Assembly (NCBI GenBank): GCA_032718475.1
Contig: JAUCBJ010001698.1
Span: 1 to 64,000 of the forward strand
DNA: 64,000 nt
Origin: Nemertoderma westbladi
Taxonomy: Eukaryota; Xenacoelomorpha; Nemertodermatida; Nemertodermatidae
Direction: 5' to 3'
Shown: positions 29,101-41,100 of the stretch, in pieces
How the letters are laid out: each line of letters begins with the position of its first letter
Numbering within the stretch: position 1 is the first letter of the stretch
Made by a program: the position numbers and the translations under genes
The notes under the pieces: generated by a model
What the model was told of the DNA's origin: nothing
Seen by the model: the letters and a program-made list of their open reading frames with translations, nothing else
The model's database searches: none

Positions 29101-32100
29101 TCCAGCTTACAAATTGTCTGTACAATCTGAGCAGGCTTACACGCCTTCTGCTCAATATTAGCCTACAAATAAATAAAACTGACAGAAATAAGTAAACCAT
29201 ACAAAGGAATAAGGGGTGATCAATCCCTAATCCCCTAATAGCCTACAATATACAATATATCACAATCGAAATAATACTAGTATCTGTACTGGTGTAAGTA
29301 CCGGTCCGGGTGGTTAGGTAGTTGGGCCTACTGGTTACCGGTCGACCGGTACTTTTCAACTTTATTGCCTACTGCAATAAAGAAGCAATGACTGTTATTG
29401 TTCGCGCTTTCAGACCTTTAGCAGTTTAACCTGCCAAATTTAGGTGTCTTCTAAGTTATAAATCGACTTTAGCCTATGACGAGTATTTGATACACTACAT
29501 TAGCCGAAGCCAGCCTATGCGCGACCATTCACCCGCTGGATATACCCGGGAGACTGGATACGGAAGCTCTGACCTTATTGCGGTGTAGGCCTACTGTATT
29601 ATTCGATTGATCGTTAATATATAATCTCTGACAAATATTATTCACTTTCGGGAAATACTAACAGTTCCTTTAGGACGTGGCGCTCTAAATATATAAACAG
29701 AGTTATGACTTATACTAAACACAACGGGATGGCTAATGATTCACGTATAAGGCGCATTCTTTAGGAGATGCTTTGTTATCTGTCACAGTCATGCACACTA
29801 CCGCACAATGCTGCACACCGATCTGCCGACCTTCACTAATTTTAGTCACATATAAAGAGAACAGCAATTGACACCTGTAGTGCCTATGAAATAGCATTAG
29901 ATTCACTCCAAAACCAATATCATATAAGTCGCAATTGCTATATGTAACCGGTCTCTTACCTTCAGTATATCAAGAAGATGGGGTTTTATGATTATTTATG
30001 GATATTATCCAAATATAACAATATTCCATCAACAGATACAATTAATAACCGACAGTAAATAGCAGTAAAATAATGCGGTGAAAGGTATGTATAGCATTTG
30101 AGTCTGACCAGTTTGGTTTGATATGTGCTGACTTGATATGGTTTGATAACAGTTATACGTTTCGGTAATCAAAGCCGTTCTAATGTTTGGCTAAAGTCTG
30201 AAACACAGAATAATTCCATAGCCGATGTTCTGGCATCAGGAAAAAAGGTAAACATAAACCATAATGCATTGCGCGATTTCCCGGAGGCCTCTGTGCAAAT
30301 AAAATGAAAATCGCTCTGATTGGTCGAGTGAGTGAACAGAGTGAGCCTGAACAAAGAAAGCTCCACGAGTACACTAAATCAGCTGATAGATGTCGTAATC
30401 TGAACTACACTGTATTAAGAGTATTTTGGCGCATTGCGACACAAAATGGCTTGTTATGTCCGCCAAAGTACACATACAGAAAAAACAGCTTTTTATGTCC
30501 GCTAAACACCGATACAGTAAGAAAACGGCTTTTTATGTCCGTTATAACATCTACAGAGTACTTTGCAGGGAAAATGACTAGCTAATTCCGCAAAAGCCTT
30601 TACAAGGCCTAATTAAAAATTATCTTACACAAAGACAGATTATTATTATTATTAATATTATTATAATTATTATTATATTTATTATTAATTATTATTATTA
30701 TTATTATAAAATTACAAAACATATCGGAAATTACTAAAAAAAAACACATCTTAACAAAATACACAAGAGACGTAACTTGAGAATTGTATTATATCTTAAA
30801 AATTAAATTAAATTAAAAAAAAATGTATATAAAAATTAAATTGTATTTATGTATGAATGGTTACTTTGAGTTTATATGTGTGTTGTGTGCGGATATGTTG
30901 TGCAAAGAAAATATCCGAATAAAAGATATAAATAAGTCTGGGCGGACCCAAGTATAATGGTCCAAGTGGGACCGGTAAGAGGGTAAGGGAGTAAGTACGG
31001 ACGGATGTATACTGCTAGCGGTTAGTCTGCTAGTACAGCCAAAGCAGGACCGTGACGCTAGGACGAGTCCGTCTGACAGTTAGTGTAACGCCCATGTGAA
31101 GAATACCAGGATTTCACTTTTCGGTCGACTTATTATTGTAATTTTATATATGAAGATTTTTTATTTTTTTTTATTTATCTTTATTAAGTGTTTTATATCG
31201 CTTATTTCTGTCTTATAACCTGTACATAAACTAATTTGTTTATTGTTTTTGTTAGATTCAGCCCTTCTGTAACCTGTATTTTTGGTGAAAACCTGGTATT
31301 CTTCACATGGGGGTAACTGCAAAGTGAAATATAACGGCAGAAAGTCTGGTATACTTCACATGGGCCTAGAGTAAGGCCGATATGGAGGCCATGCTCTGTG
31401 TACGTACAGTATGTGTAAACAATGGAGGCGTGGCTCAGTGTACGTACAGTATGTGTAAACAATGGAGGCCATGCTCAGTTTACATACAGTATATCTCAAC
31501 ATGTTGTATGTGTGTGTTTGAATGCGTGGTGTGCACATAATACATACTTTATTATTTATTAATTAATTACACATCATAATTAACATACAGTATTCCTTTA
31601 CTTTAAGTAATGTACATCATTTCTATACGTTGAGTTTTAATGAATAAAGAGTACCATTCAATTCAATTCAATTCATTTCAAGACTTAGAATTATTGAAAG
31701 AAATACAGTAGTCCTACAGTACCACTTTAAATATATTGTCTAATATAAGATTACATACGTTTTCTGATAATACTCTATTTTACCTTACAGATACTTATGT
31801 TGTGCTTCGTGTCTTTCACGGTCCAATTACAATACAAAACTACTCAACCAACGTGAAACACGCTTCCTGTCACCCCGTTTTCAAACAAATATTCAACTTC
31901 CAAGTCCCCGATGGTCTAAAACAGTTGAGAGAACTGACCTTAGAGTTTTCATTATGTGAACACAGTCATGTTAGACGGCAGGATAATATATTTGGTCAGG
32001 TAAATATTTTGAAACCGACTTCATGATACTACAGTGTGTGTAGGCTTATTTGCTAAAGTAGGCCTAGTATGTATGTACAGTATGATGTAAGAGGATGTAT

Positions 32101-35100
32101 GTATATGTCTATCCTAGACAATCTAAATACAGCGGGTGAGAATTCTTTATCCCGTGAATACGAGAATATTAGAGTCCATGGAACACATCGTATGAGTTAC
32201 ATACCTTAGTGGTTCACCACATGGACAGATGTAATTGTAGAAAATTACATATGGTAGACCACTACCGGTATATTTACTATCATTTACCAGCTAATTAACC
32301 CTATCTGGCTCGGGCTATATTTTACAACGTAATTGGCCCGGGGGGCTATTTTACAATTTTTTTAGATCTTAGCTCAAAAATTACAATTTTGATGGGATAA
32401 GGGTTTTTGAGGTCGCTGATCACAATAAAAATTGTTAAAAATATTTTCTGTCAATGCAAACATCATTTTTGATGCTATTTCGGTCCTCCAGGACGAAAAG
32501 TACAAGTAAAAAAATGTCAAACTAAAAAATTTTGTGTTTGGTTTGATAATTCTGAAAGTATACGGATTTTAGATGTCCCTGGTCCCAATGAAACTACAGT
32601 AGTTAAAGATTTCTGGTAATGCAAACCCAATTTTTTTACATTTCTGGTGCCCCAGAACGAAAATTACAAGTAGCACACAATTATAAAGTGTTAAATTTTG
32701 CCAGAAGCTGCACTGATTTTCAAGGTCGCTGATCACGATACAACTCGTTTAAAATCATTCTTGGTAACGCAAATATCATTTTTGGTGCTTGCCTGGTGGG
32801 ACGAAAAATACAAGTTTAGTATAAAATTTCAAACGGCAAAAATCGAATTTGTTTGGATAATGCGATATTGTTAAGTGTCATATTCGTAATCAGCGTCCCA
32901 GAAAACACATAATGTATAAAAATGAGGTTGATTTGGTAATGATGTTTATAGAATTATATTCTCTAAATGCCGTGGATTTTCAAAATTTTATTTTATTCGA
33001 ATTAACTTTGTAAAAGATTGCTTTGAATCCTCATTTGTATTTGTTATATCTATTGTACGCCTATTGGTCAAGTGGTTCAGTAGCTCAGTCGGTAGAGCGT
33101 TGGAAATTATATGTGTAGTAGGTATTGAGTTCGAATCCTAGTAAGAGCGAATTATTTTTTGTGCAGAATTTCAACTCATTTAAATTAACCGCTACAAATT
33201 AATTGCATTTGTCTGTACCAATGAGACTGTAGTTATTTGATTGTAACCAATGTCGTGCAAGTTATATATTAGCTGGACCAATAGCTATCTTTAAAACCCT
33301 GTTAGAACCTATAGAACAATCGAGAATTTTCTCGATTGATTGCAGCACAAATTTGCTATATAAAGGTGCGATTTGTTCATTAGTTATTCAATCTTCAATC
33401 TTATACATCTCAGTATTTACATTCATTATCTCAGTGCATTCTATCTATATCTTTCTGATCTTATTAGTTATTATCTTATCTGTTTGATTTTGTAATAAAA
33501 GTTAGAAATACTTGTCAATCTCAGCCCTTTTCTATCTGTTTTACCATGATTCACTACGGTGAACAAACCTAAGGGACAGGATGGCCGGCCAGAGATCGGG
33601 CCGCAGCAATGAACGGGAACATCGGGGGAATGTAGACGAGAGACAACCCGCAATACCATCTTGAGTTATTCGCCCATCGCCTGAAAGGTTAGACAGCGTT
33701 CGACGCCTTGCTACCTAAGTATAAGACCAAAAGATCATAAGGTAGAAGTAGTGGCACGCTGTGAGCCTAAAATTACATCTTAGGGACTGTACTGTCTTGA
33801 TTCAGGAAAAAACCACAGTAGACCTTCATATTCCTACGGGGGGGGGGGAGAGCGCAGGCAGATACTAGTACGCAGATAGGACGTAGGCACACCGGTACGA
33901 AGCATACAAATTGGTAGGGTGCAGCAAACTGTACGCCTAACTCTTGCTAAGTACAGGTGTGTGTGCGACTATTTGTAGTACGACAGTGTCCATTGCATTA
34001 GAACTTGTAGGCTAGGGGGGTTGCTGTGTTTTCACCTGAATTGGGATTGTACCGTTCAGGCGGTAGGGCAGTTTACAGCTAGGCGCAAATAAATTGAGGC
34101 TATTAGGGATACTAACATCTACCGTGTCCCCGCCAACGCCCAAATAGGAAGTTACCCGGACTACCTGGGTGACTAAAATTCTAGATAGGAGCCAGGATAG
34201 CTATTAGTAACTGTACGCCTACAGTAGTAAACTAACACATCTCTTCTTAGTATCAGGGACCTGGTACCTAAAATTGCCGAATTCTGGGCGTAGCATTAAC
34301 CTTATGCCTGAATTTGAGTCCTGGAAATACGCAAGAGGGGAAGGAACCTTATCATTCGTGAGTATTGGACCTACAAGTTACAAAATTAGAATATTCGTAA
34401 AATGCACACCGTACCCAGTAATTATATATGTGAAGGAGCAAAACTGTCTTTGACCGTTCAGAATTAACACACGCGCGTTAGAAATTATTTACACCTCAAA
34501 ATATATAAAATTAACTTTCGTCCGTACTGTGCTTTGCCCGCTAGTTAGACATCTCCAAATCTCTGCCTGTGTACCTAGCTAGCGTCCTTTCGCCCAACCA
34601 TATAAATCACACCGCGGCAAAGTGTACGAGCCTCTTAGTCCGTCAGTGAGTCAGCCTGATTTTAGGATTCGCTGCGCGGGATTTTGTTTCACCGAAGTTT
34701 GTCTGCTCGTAGACTGTTTTCTGCCTCACCGGTTATAAGAGATCAATACTGCAATATATTCGCTTACTTAGTTTACTGTTTTGGTGAGAAGGTCGGATTT
34801 ATGATTTGATTCACAAACTTTACAGTAGGATATTGCAGGTATTGTTACTGTCTCTTCCATATAGTAGGAATAGGCGTATCTCTTCCAATAGTAGGAATAT
34901 GATTATTTTAACATATTTCCTAGAATAGTAGGAATATGTTTTACTGAACTACGGTTCGGTAGGACTAAAGTTATTTGAAAATTTTGTATTTTGAGGTAAA
35001 AATTTATATTTGATTAGCTAAGTGCTAATATTTTGAAAAAAAAAAATTTGATTTGAACCGCGTGTAAAATATTTTGGAATTGAATACCGGTGTTTAAAAA

Positions 35101-38100
35101 AGGGTTTAAATACCATATTGTACCGGTACAAAATTTTTCGTAAAAGTAAAACCTAACTCTTTTGTTTTTCAGGATTCAGAACTCATTTCTAGACTGTAAC
35201 GGGAGCAAGACCGTGTTTAGCAAGTTTGGGAGATAGATAACTCAACAACTTTGGTTGGGAAAATCGCGTTTCGTCCGCAACGTTAAAAACGGAAAGGTTC
35301 ACGTCCGGTTTGTATCTGGGAATCTGTTTTTCTGGAGAATTATTGGAGTGGGTGAGTTCAAAAAGTTGCATAAATAAGTTAGGCATTACCGTATTAGTTA
35401 AAATTATTGTGGGTTCCACTGTCTCAAGTATTTATGCATTCCGTATGATTTCTTTGTTCATTGCTGAATTAGTCCGTATTATTGTATTTAATTTACCTTT
35501 TGATAACGCATATCGTTATCCGATTTATTTGTTATAAAATTGGCCACTAGGCTAATTTTATTATATACTTATTCCGTGACATTTATTTGCTGTAAAATTG
35601 GCCGTTTAGGCTAATTTTATCCATCTGCTATAAAATCGGCCGGTAGGCTAATTTTATAAGACTGTAATTAGTACCGTTTAGATAAAATACGGTAAGTTTG
35701 ATACTTTGACACTCACTTTACTTGACTTACAACTACCGAAATGAGTGACAAACAAAACTATACGAAAAATACACAAACCGACTATGACTCATGTGACGCG
35801 GATAAGTCAGCAGCGGAAGAACAACAGGGGAAGACTCGCGAGCCTACCGAACCTACACCGTGTGCGTCACCAGTACATCCAACGGGAGTACCGGATGCCG
35901 TAGTACGAGGCGACGGCAGGACCAAGGACTTTCTAACTGTTCCGCAACCTAGATACAGGGAAACGGACATGGTGAGTTCAGCAGGAAGTCAGGAAAGCGT
36001 TGTTAGGAGCGTCGGAGGATACATGGCGCATATTACCAGGAGTATTGGAGAAGGCCAATGCGTATTAGACGAGTTGACTGCGCCGATGTCTCGATTCGAG
36101 TTCTACACCCTCCAGGTGAGAGTACAGAGTAAAGTATATAAGTCCGTAGATAACCTAATTGGTCTACAAGATCTAGCTAGACAGAGACAGGACATGGATA
36201 CTCAACTTAGAATCCTCGAGAAACTAATGATCGCTAGAGAGAAACTGATTCAGTTTAAGTCGACGATTAGACACATACAACAGGAACAAGCGGACCAGTT
36301 GTTAGGTGAGTCAGTTTCGGACGAATTATTACAGCCCGAGGAAGAACAGGAACTGTACCGACTGGATGGACAATTGAAACATCTGACGGACCACTTACGT
36401 ATGTGCGGCGAAGACGTCGGCGATTCGGAAACCGTACCGGAATATACGAGGGAAACTTCACCCGTACGAATCGAATCGGCACCGGGAATACTGGACCAAT
36501 CGTTAGTGAGTATTCGCAGCGAAATTGGCGAGATAAGTATAGTGACGTCAGAAATTTCCAGACAGCAACAACAAGTGGATAGACAACAACGGGAAGCGGA
36601 GGAACAAGCTCAACTGTTGACGGCACAAGGAGCCGTACAAGAAGAAAAACTACGCGTTGCGGATGTTGCAAGAATCTCTCATCTGCAAGAACAAGCCGAG
36701 TTGGAAGCGGCTGAGATGGAAAGGTTGGAGCTAGAAATAGCACAGCGAACAGCGGCAGCTGAGTTAGCGCAACAAGCGGCAGCAGCTGAGTTAGCGCAAC
36801 AAGCGGCAGCAGCTGAGTTAGAACGACAAGCGGCAGCAGCTGAGTTGGAAGAACACAAGCGAGTTTCGGAAGCAAGAGCTGAAATGAAAAAACGGCAAAT
36901 AAAGGCTCAATCAGTGATAAGACAAGCGGAGCTCGAGGCGCAACAACGACAGACGGAACAACGCGAGAAGGAAGTTAAACTTCATTTCGAACTCGGGAAG
37001 AAGGCGAGAGAATTAGCCAACGCGAAGGAAGATCTGGATCTGCAAGCCCGCGATCGATCAATGAGATCTCGAGACGGACATGACTTGGACCAGATAGAGG
37101 TAAGACATCGCCAAATTCAGGAATGGAAGAAGGAAGGAAGCGTAGGAGCACCCGGACGGGAACGACAATTAGTAAAGGACTTGTGTCAACGATTCCCACA
37201 GGTAACTCATATGTTTGCACCGGTTACGACTAAGGAACCTGTTTCGATTGCGGGTAGTAGTAACATTTATCCTATCCATGGTGCGACGGAACACAGGTTT
37301 GTTATTCCGGACGAGTTTACACCGCCAAGAGCAACGTCGTCGCCTATTCCGAAAGTCAAGGTAAGTAACCCACCGATTACAGATCGTAGTAGTTTATTAG
37401 TCGAACCTGTATTACTGACGACTAAACAGGTGAGTCCACCTCTGACGCCAAAACCTGTTACACACTACGCTTACCCAATGACGTTTAGGCCAACAAGGCC
37501 TTTGGATTCAAACGCTGTTACTCGACCACCGGTTCAGTTTACATCGCAATCTACGACTTCGAGGAAGACTTGTGAGCCTACCGAACAACAGAGAACAGTG
37601 GATACGCGACCGTTCAACCAATTTACATCGCAATCTACGACTTCGAGGAAGACTTGTGAGCCTACCGAACAACGGAGAACAGTGGATACGCGACCGTTCA
37701 ACAAATTTACATCGCAATCTACGACTTCGAGGAAGACTTGTGAGCCTACCGAACAACGGAGATCAGTGGACGATGTTCCAAAGCGAAACGTTAGAATTCG
37801 TACGACGCAATGGACGCGAGCACGTCGACCACCATATCCAGATGATAGTAGTACTTCGAGCGAATCGGATTACCCGAAACGCGAGGTATTTAGAACAGGG
37901 GCGGCCGATGAATACAAACGCGAGCGTTCAGACAACTCCTTTGTAGACAATCCTCCACAGAATACACCAACACAGAAGGCGTTACAACCAACGAGGCAAA
38001 TCAGTACACAACAGTTCGCCGACATCCTGCGACCAGTTGTTAACAAGTTGGCTCAGATCGAGGAGCGTCTGGAGGAAGTTCAAACCGACAGTTCGAGGAA

Positions 38101-41100
38101 CACTGAGTTCGAACACAATAGACACCCGAAGGAACCACAAAGACCGGTACCTTCAAAACACACATCGTATCAGGGAAAAGCGCCAAGAAGGGAGAATATC
38201 AACCTGGTTACCAACCAAGGACGCGAAACTCTGAACGTTGCCGAGGAGATAGCGAAATTCGCAGCCAGACAAGGATTGCCGGTACAACAACCACCGAAGT
38301 TTTCCGGTAGCTCAAAACACTGGCACACTTTCGTAGACTATATCGAATCCCAGATCGCCATGTGCGCCTTTACATCACGGGAGAAGTTCAATTACCTGCT
38401 CCAAACGTTGTCAGGAGAACCTAAACGTTTGGCAGAGACTTTCGTCGGTGTACCGGACGCCTTCGAACTAGCGTACGATCGTTTAACTTCGATATATGGA
38501 GGTACAGTCAGTATGGCCAGGTCAGTAATAGAGGAACTCTGTAAGGGAGGGGCTATCACTAAACCCGTCGACTTATTAAAACTGGCCGACGAGATAAAGA
38601 ACGCTATCACTACTTTAAGATCCATTGGACAACTTGACTACGGGAATACCCCTACAGTCCTATTAAAGATCATAGGACGACTCCACCATCGACTTCGTCG
38701 GGAGTGGAGAAAGATCGAATACCAGCGAGAAGAGCGGGGTGGATTCTTAAAACTAGAGGATGTGTACCTTTTAATATCCAGGGAGGCAGTAGTAGAAACT
38801 CGATCTAACTACACTGACCAGCACATCGTGGCAGAAGGAATCACATTGCCATCCTCCAACCGACAAAAACCCCAGACAACATCCACTAAGACGGCCACTT
38901 ACACCACACCGACGGAATCACGACAATTCTCGGACGGTAGTAGGGTATCTGCGCCCATTGGGACAAAACAGACGAGACAACAACTCGGTACCGACTTCAG
39001 CGGCTGCCAATACTGCGAGCATCTAGGCAAGCGGTATATCGGTCACAAGTTGAGGGGTTGTCGACAGTTTCGCGAGTTGAACTCGGAAGAACGACGGCTG
39101 CAGATACGGCCACTGGACTCTTGTTGGCGGTGTACGCGACACGGACACGTCCGTAAAGATTGCCCAAATACCGACACTTGTCCATCCTGTGGACGCAACC
39201 ACGACGGTCTGCTCCACACAGACAGCCACACACCGACAAAACGCTTCGCCAGGGAACACCCGGAAGCAGCAGCGAGATGTGATGCGGCCTACAGAAAACG
39301 AGAATCGAAAACGACTCCAACCTTCGTGACCCATATTGAGGATTGCTTCTCAGAACAACCCGGATCGTCGGACGAAGAGTCAGAAGACGACGACGTATAT
39401 TCGGATGGAGATGAACAGCCATCGATCGCGCTTCTGACTACTGACCAACTAAAGGGATTTAGTGTAATTCCGATTAAGATTACCGGCACAAAGGGGAGTA
39501 AAAGAATCTACGCGATTCTAGATTCAGCCTCATGTCACAGCTACGTGGATGAAAAGATAGCTGACGTCGTGACGGATCTCAGACAAGGTAAGCGCGTCAG
39601 TTATACCGTAAGTAGTATGCACGGACTACGTGCAATACCAGTGACACGAGTCAAGTTAAACTTAGACTCTCTTCTTCCGAAATCGCAACACAGCGAGAGG
39701 GAGAGGTCTTTGTTACCCTTCAAGGATTTGACCTTTGCGGCCACAAAAGACTTTAGTAACCTACTAGGTCCGGTCCCAGAACAATCCTTGGAGGACCGTA
39801 AGTATTTCAGACACCTTGGTGTACCAGAATGTCCTGTCAATTATAGATCGGTAGCCATGCTGATCGGGACAGACCAATTCAACCTACATCAAGTGTGGGA
39901 AACCAGACCATCGGCAGTCGTAGCGGGAAACGCATACGCCTGCAGAACGCCGATAGGGTGGTATACTCGAGCGCCTGTGCGCACACTGGACATAAGTGAA
40001 GAGGAAGACGATGTACGAAGTACATGTAGTTTATTAACTACAAATTCAATTCATTCCTTCTCACACGACGTGAACCATACTACACTACAGTCGACAAAAC
40101 GTGACAGACGTGTAACTAGTATGATAAGTCACAAGGAGCAGCTAATCCACCAGCGGAGTTTAGAACTTGGGGAGAAGACGAGTCAGCTAGAGATTCCATC
40201 GACGACAGATGATAACGCCGGAAGGCTTGCGAGTCTACCTACCCCAACGACATCAACAATGCCCGTCGAGATCGATGATGACGCGTTGAGAAATCATCAA
40301 ATGGAACAAGCTGCACTGGACAAAGAATTAACGGAGAAGACTATCAGGTGGTTAGAACAAGATACAGCTGAACCTGGTAGCTACGAACCTTGTATGTCGG
40401 AACAGGAGAAACAATCTCTGAAGATCATGGAAGATACTATCCGACAGACGGAGGACGGACATTATGAGGTAGGGATGTTATGGCGTAGCCAAAGTCCTAA
40501 ACTCACAAATAACTATCCACTGGCTTTAAGACGTCTACACTCAATACGGCAACGTCTATTAAAGGACGAGAAAGCCCATCTGCAGTATAACACTCAGATG
40601 GAGACGTATTTGACTAAAGGATACGCTATCCGAATGACTAACCCAGAGATAGTGACTGACCAAACATATTACTTGCCACATCACTATGTGAGACACCCCG
40701 ACAAACCAGATAAAGTACGCGTAGTCAATGACTGTGCGGCTCTGTTTGAGGGAATGTCCCTCAATAGTGAGTTGATGGATGGACCAAACATGAATAATTA
40801 TCTTATGGGGGTGATTATGCGCTTCCGTCAGCGTCAAGTAGCTTTTACTTGTGACGTTGAAGCGATGTTTCACCAAGTGAGAGCGTTAGAGCGAGACAGA
40901 GACAGTTTGCGGTTCCTCTGGTACCTGGAAGGAGACTTAAGTCTACCACCGGCGACTTACCAAATGCAAGTTCGCGTTTTCGGTGCCAGAGACAGCCCAA
41001 ATTGCACGATGTACGCCCTAAAACAAGCCGCTAGAGATCAGAAACATCTATATGACCCAGAGATAATTAAAATCGTAGAACGTGACTTTTACGTAGACGA

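Larger units (their letters stand above)
12226..30604 (-). mobile_element. Element A: giant BEL/Pao LTR retrotransposon (18.4 kb), decayed
   Basis: Bounded by two 1206-bp LTRs (12226-13431 and 29399-30604), TG...CA ends and the duplication AGGCC on both sides (12221-12225 and 30605-30609). In minus-strand order: 5' LTR, leader of about 2.2 kb with internal duplications, gag-pol in several frames (27213 to 19244), a 1.6-kb spacer, then a second large gene (17611 to 13510). The LTRs differ at about 9 positions by eye, so insertion is not very recent. Typical BEL/Pao elements are about 5-9 kb, so this is unusually large. It lies antisense in intron 5 of the C2 gene. Confidence 0.93.
32947..34890 (+). 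repeat. Element B 5' LTR
   Basis: 1944 bp, beginning TATAGAATTATATTC and ending TCTTCCAATA. It contains a tRNA-like segment (33074-33149), a perfect inverted repeat AATCGAGAA/TTCTCGATT just upstream of a TATA box, and an AATAAA near 33494. If these are the promoter and poly(A) signal, R is short and U5 is about 1.3 kb, very long for an LTR. Confidence 0.93.

Noticed and set aside
33060-33160. Functional tRNA gene
   Set aside because: A and B boxes are good, but acceptor and anticodon stems do not pair and no anticodon loop with U33 can be drawn. It is repeated in both LTRs, so it is part of the element.
36267-36875. 202-codon minus-strand ORF opposite gag (also 38997-39422)
   Set aside because: Shadow of the gag-pol frame produced by the Ala/Glu/Gln repeat. 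No independent motif or start context.
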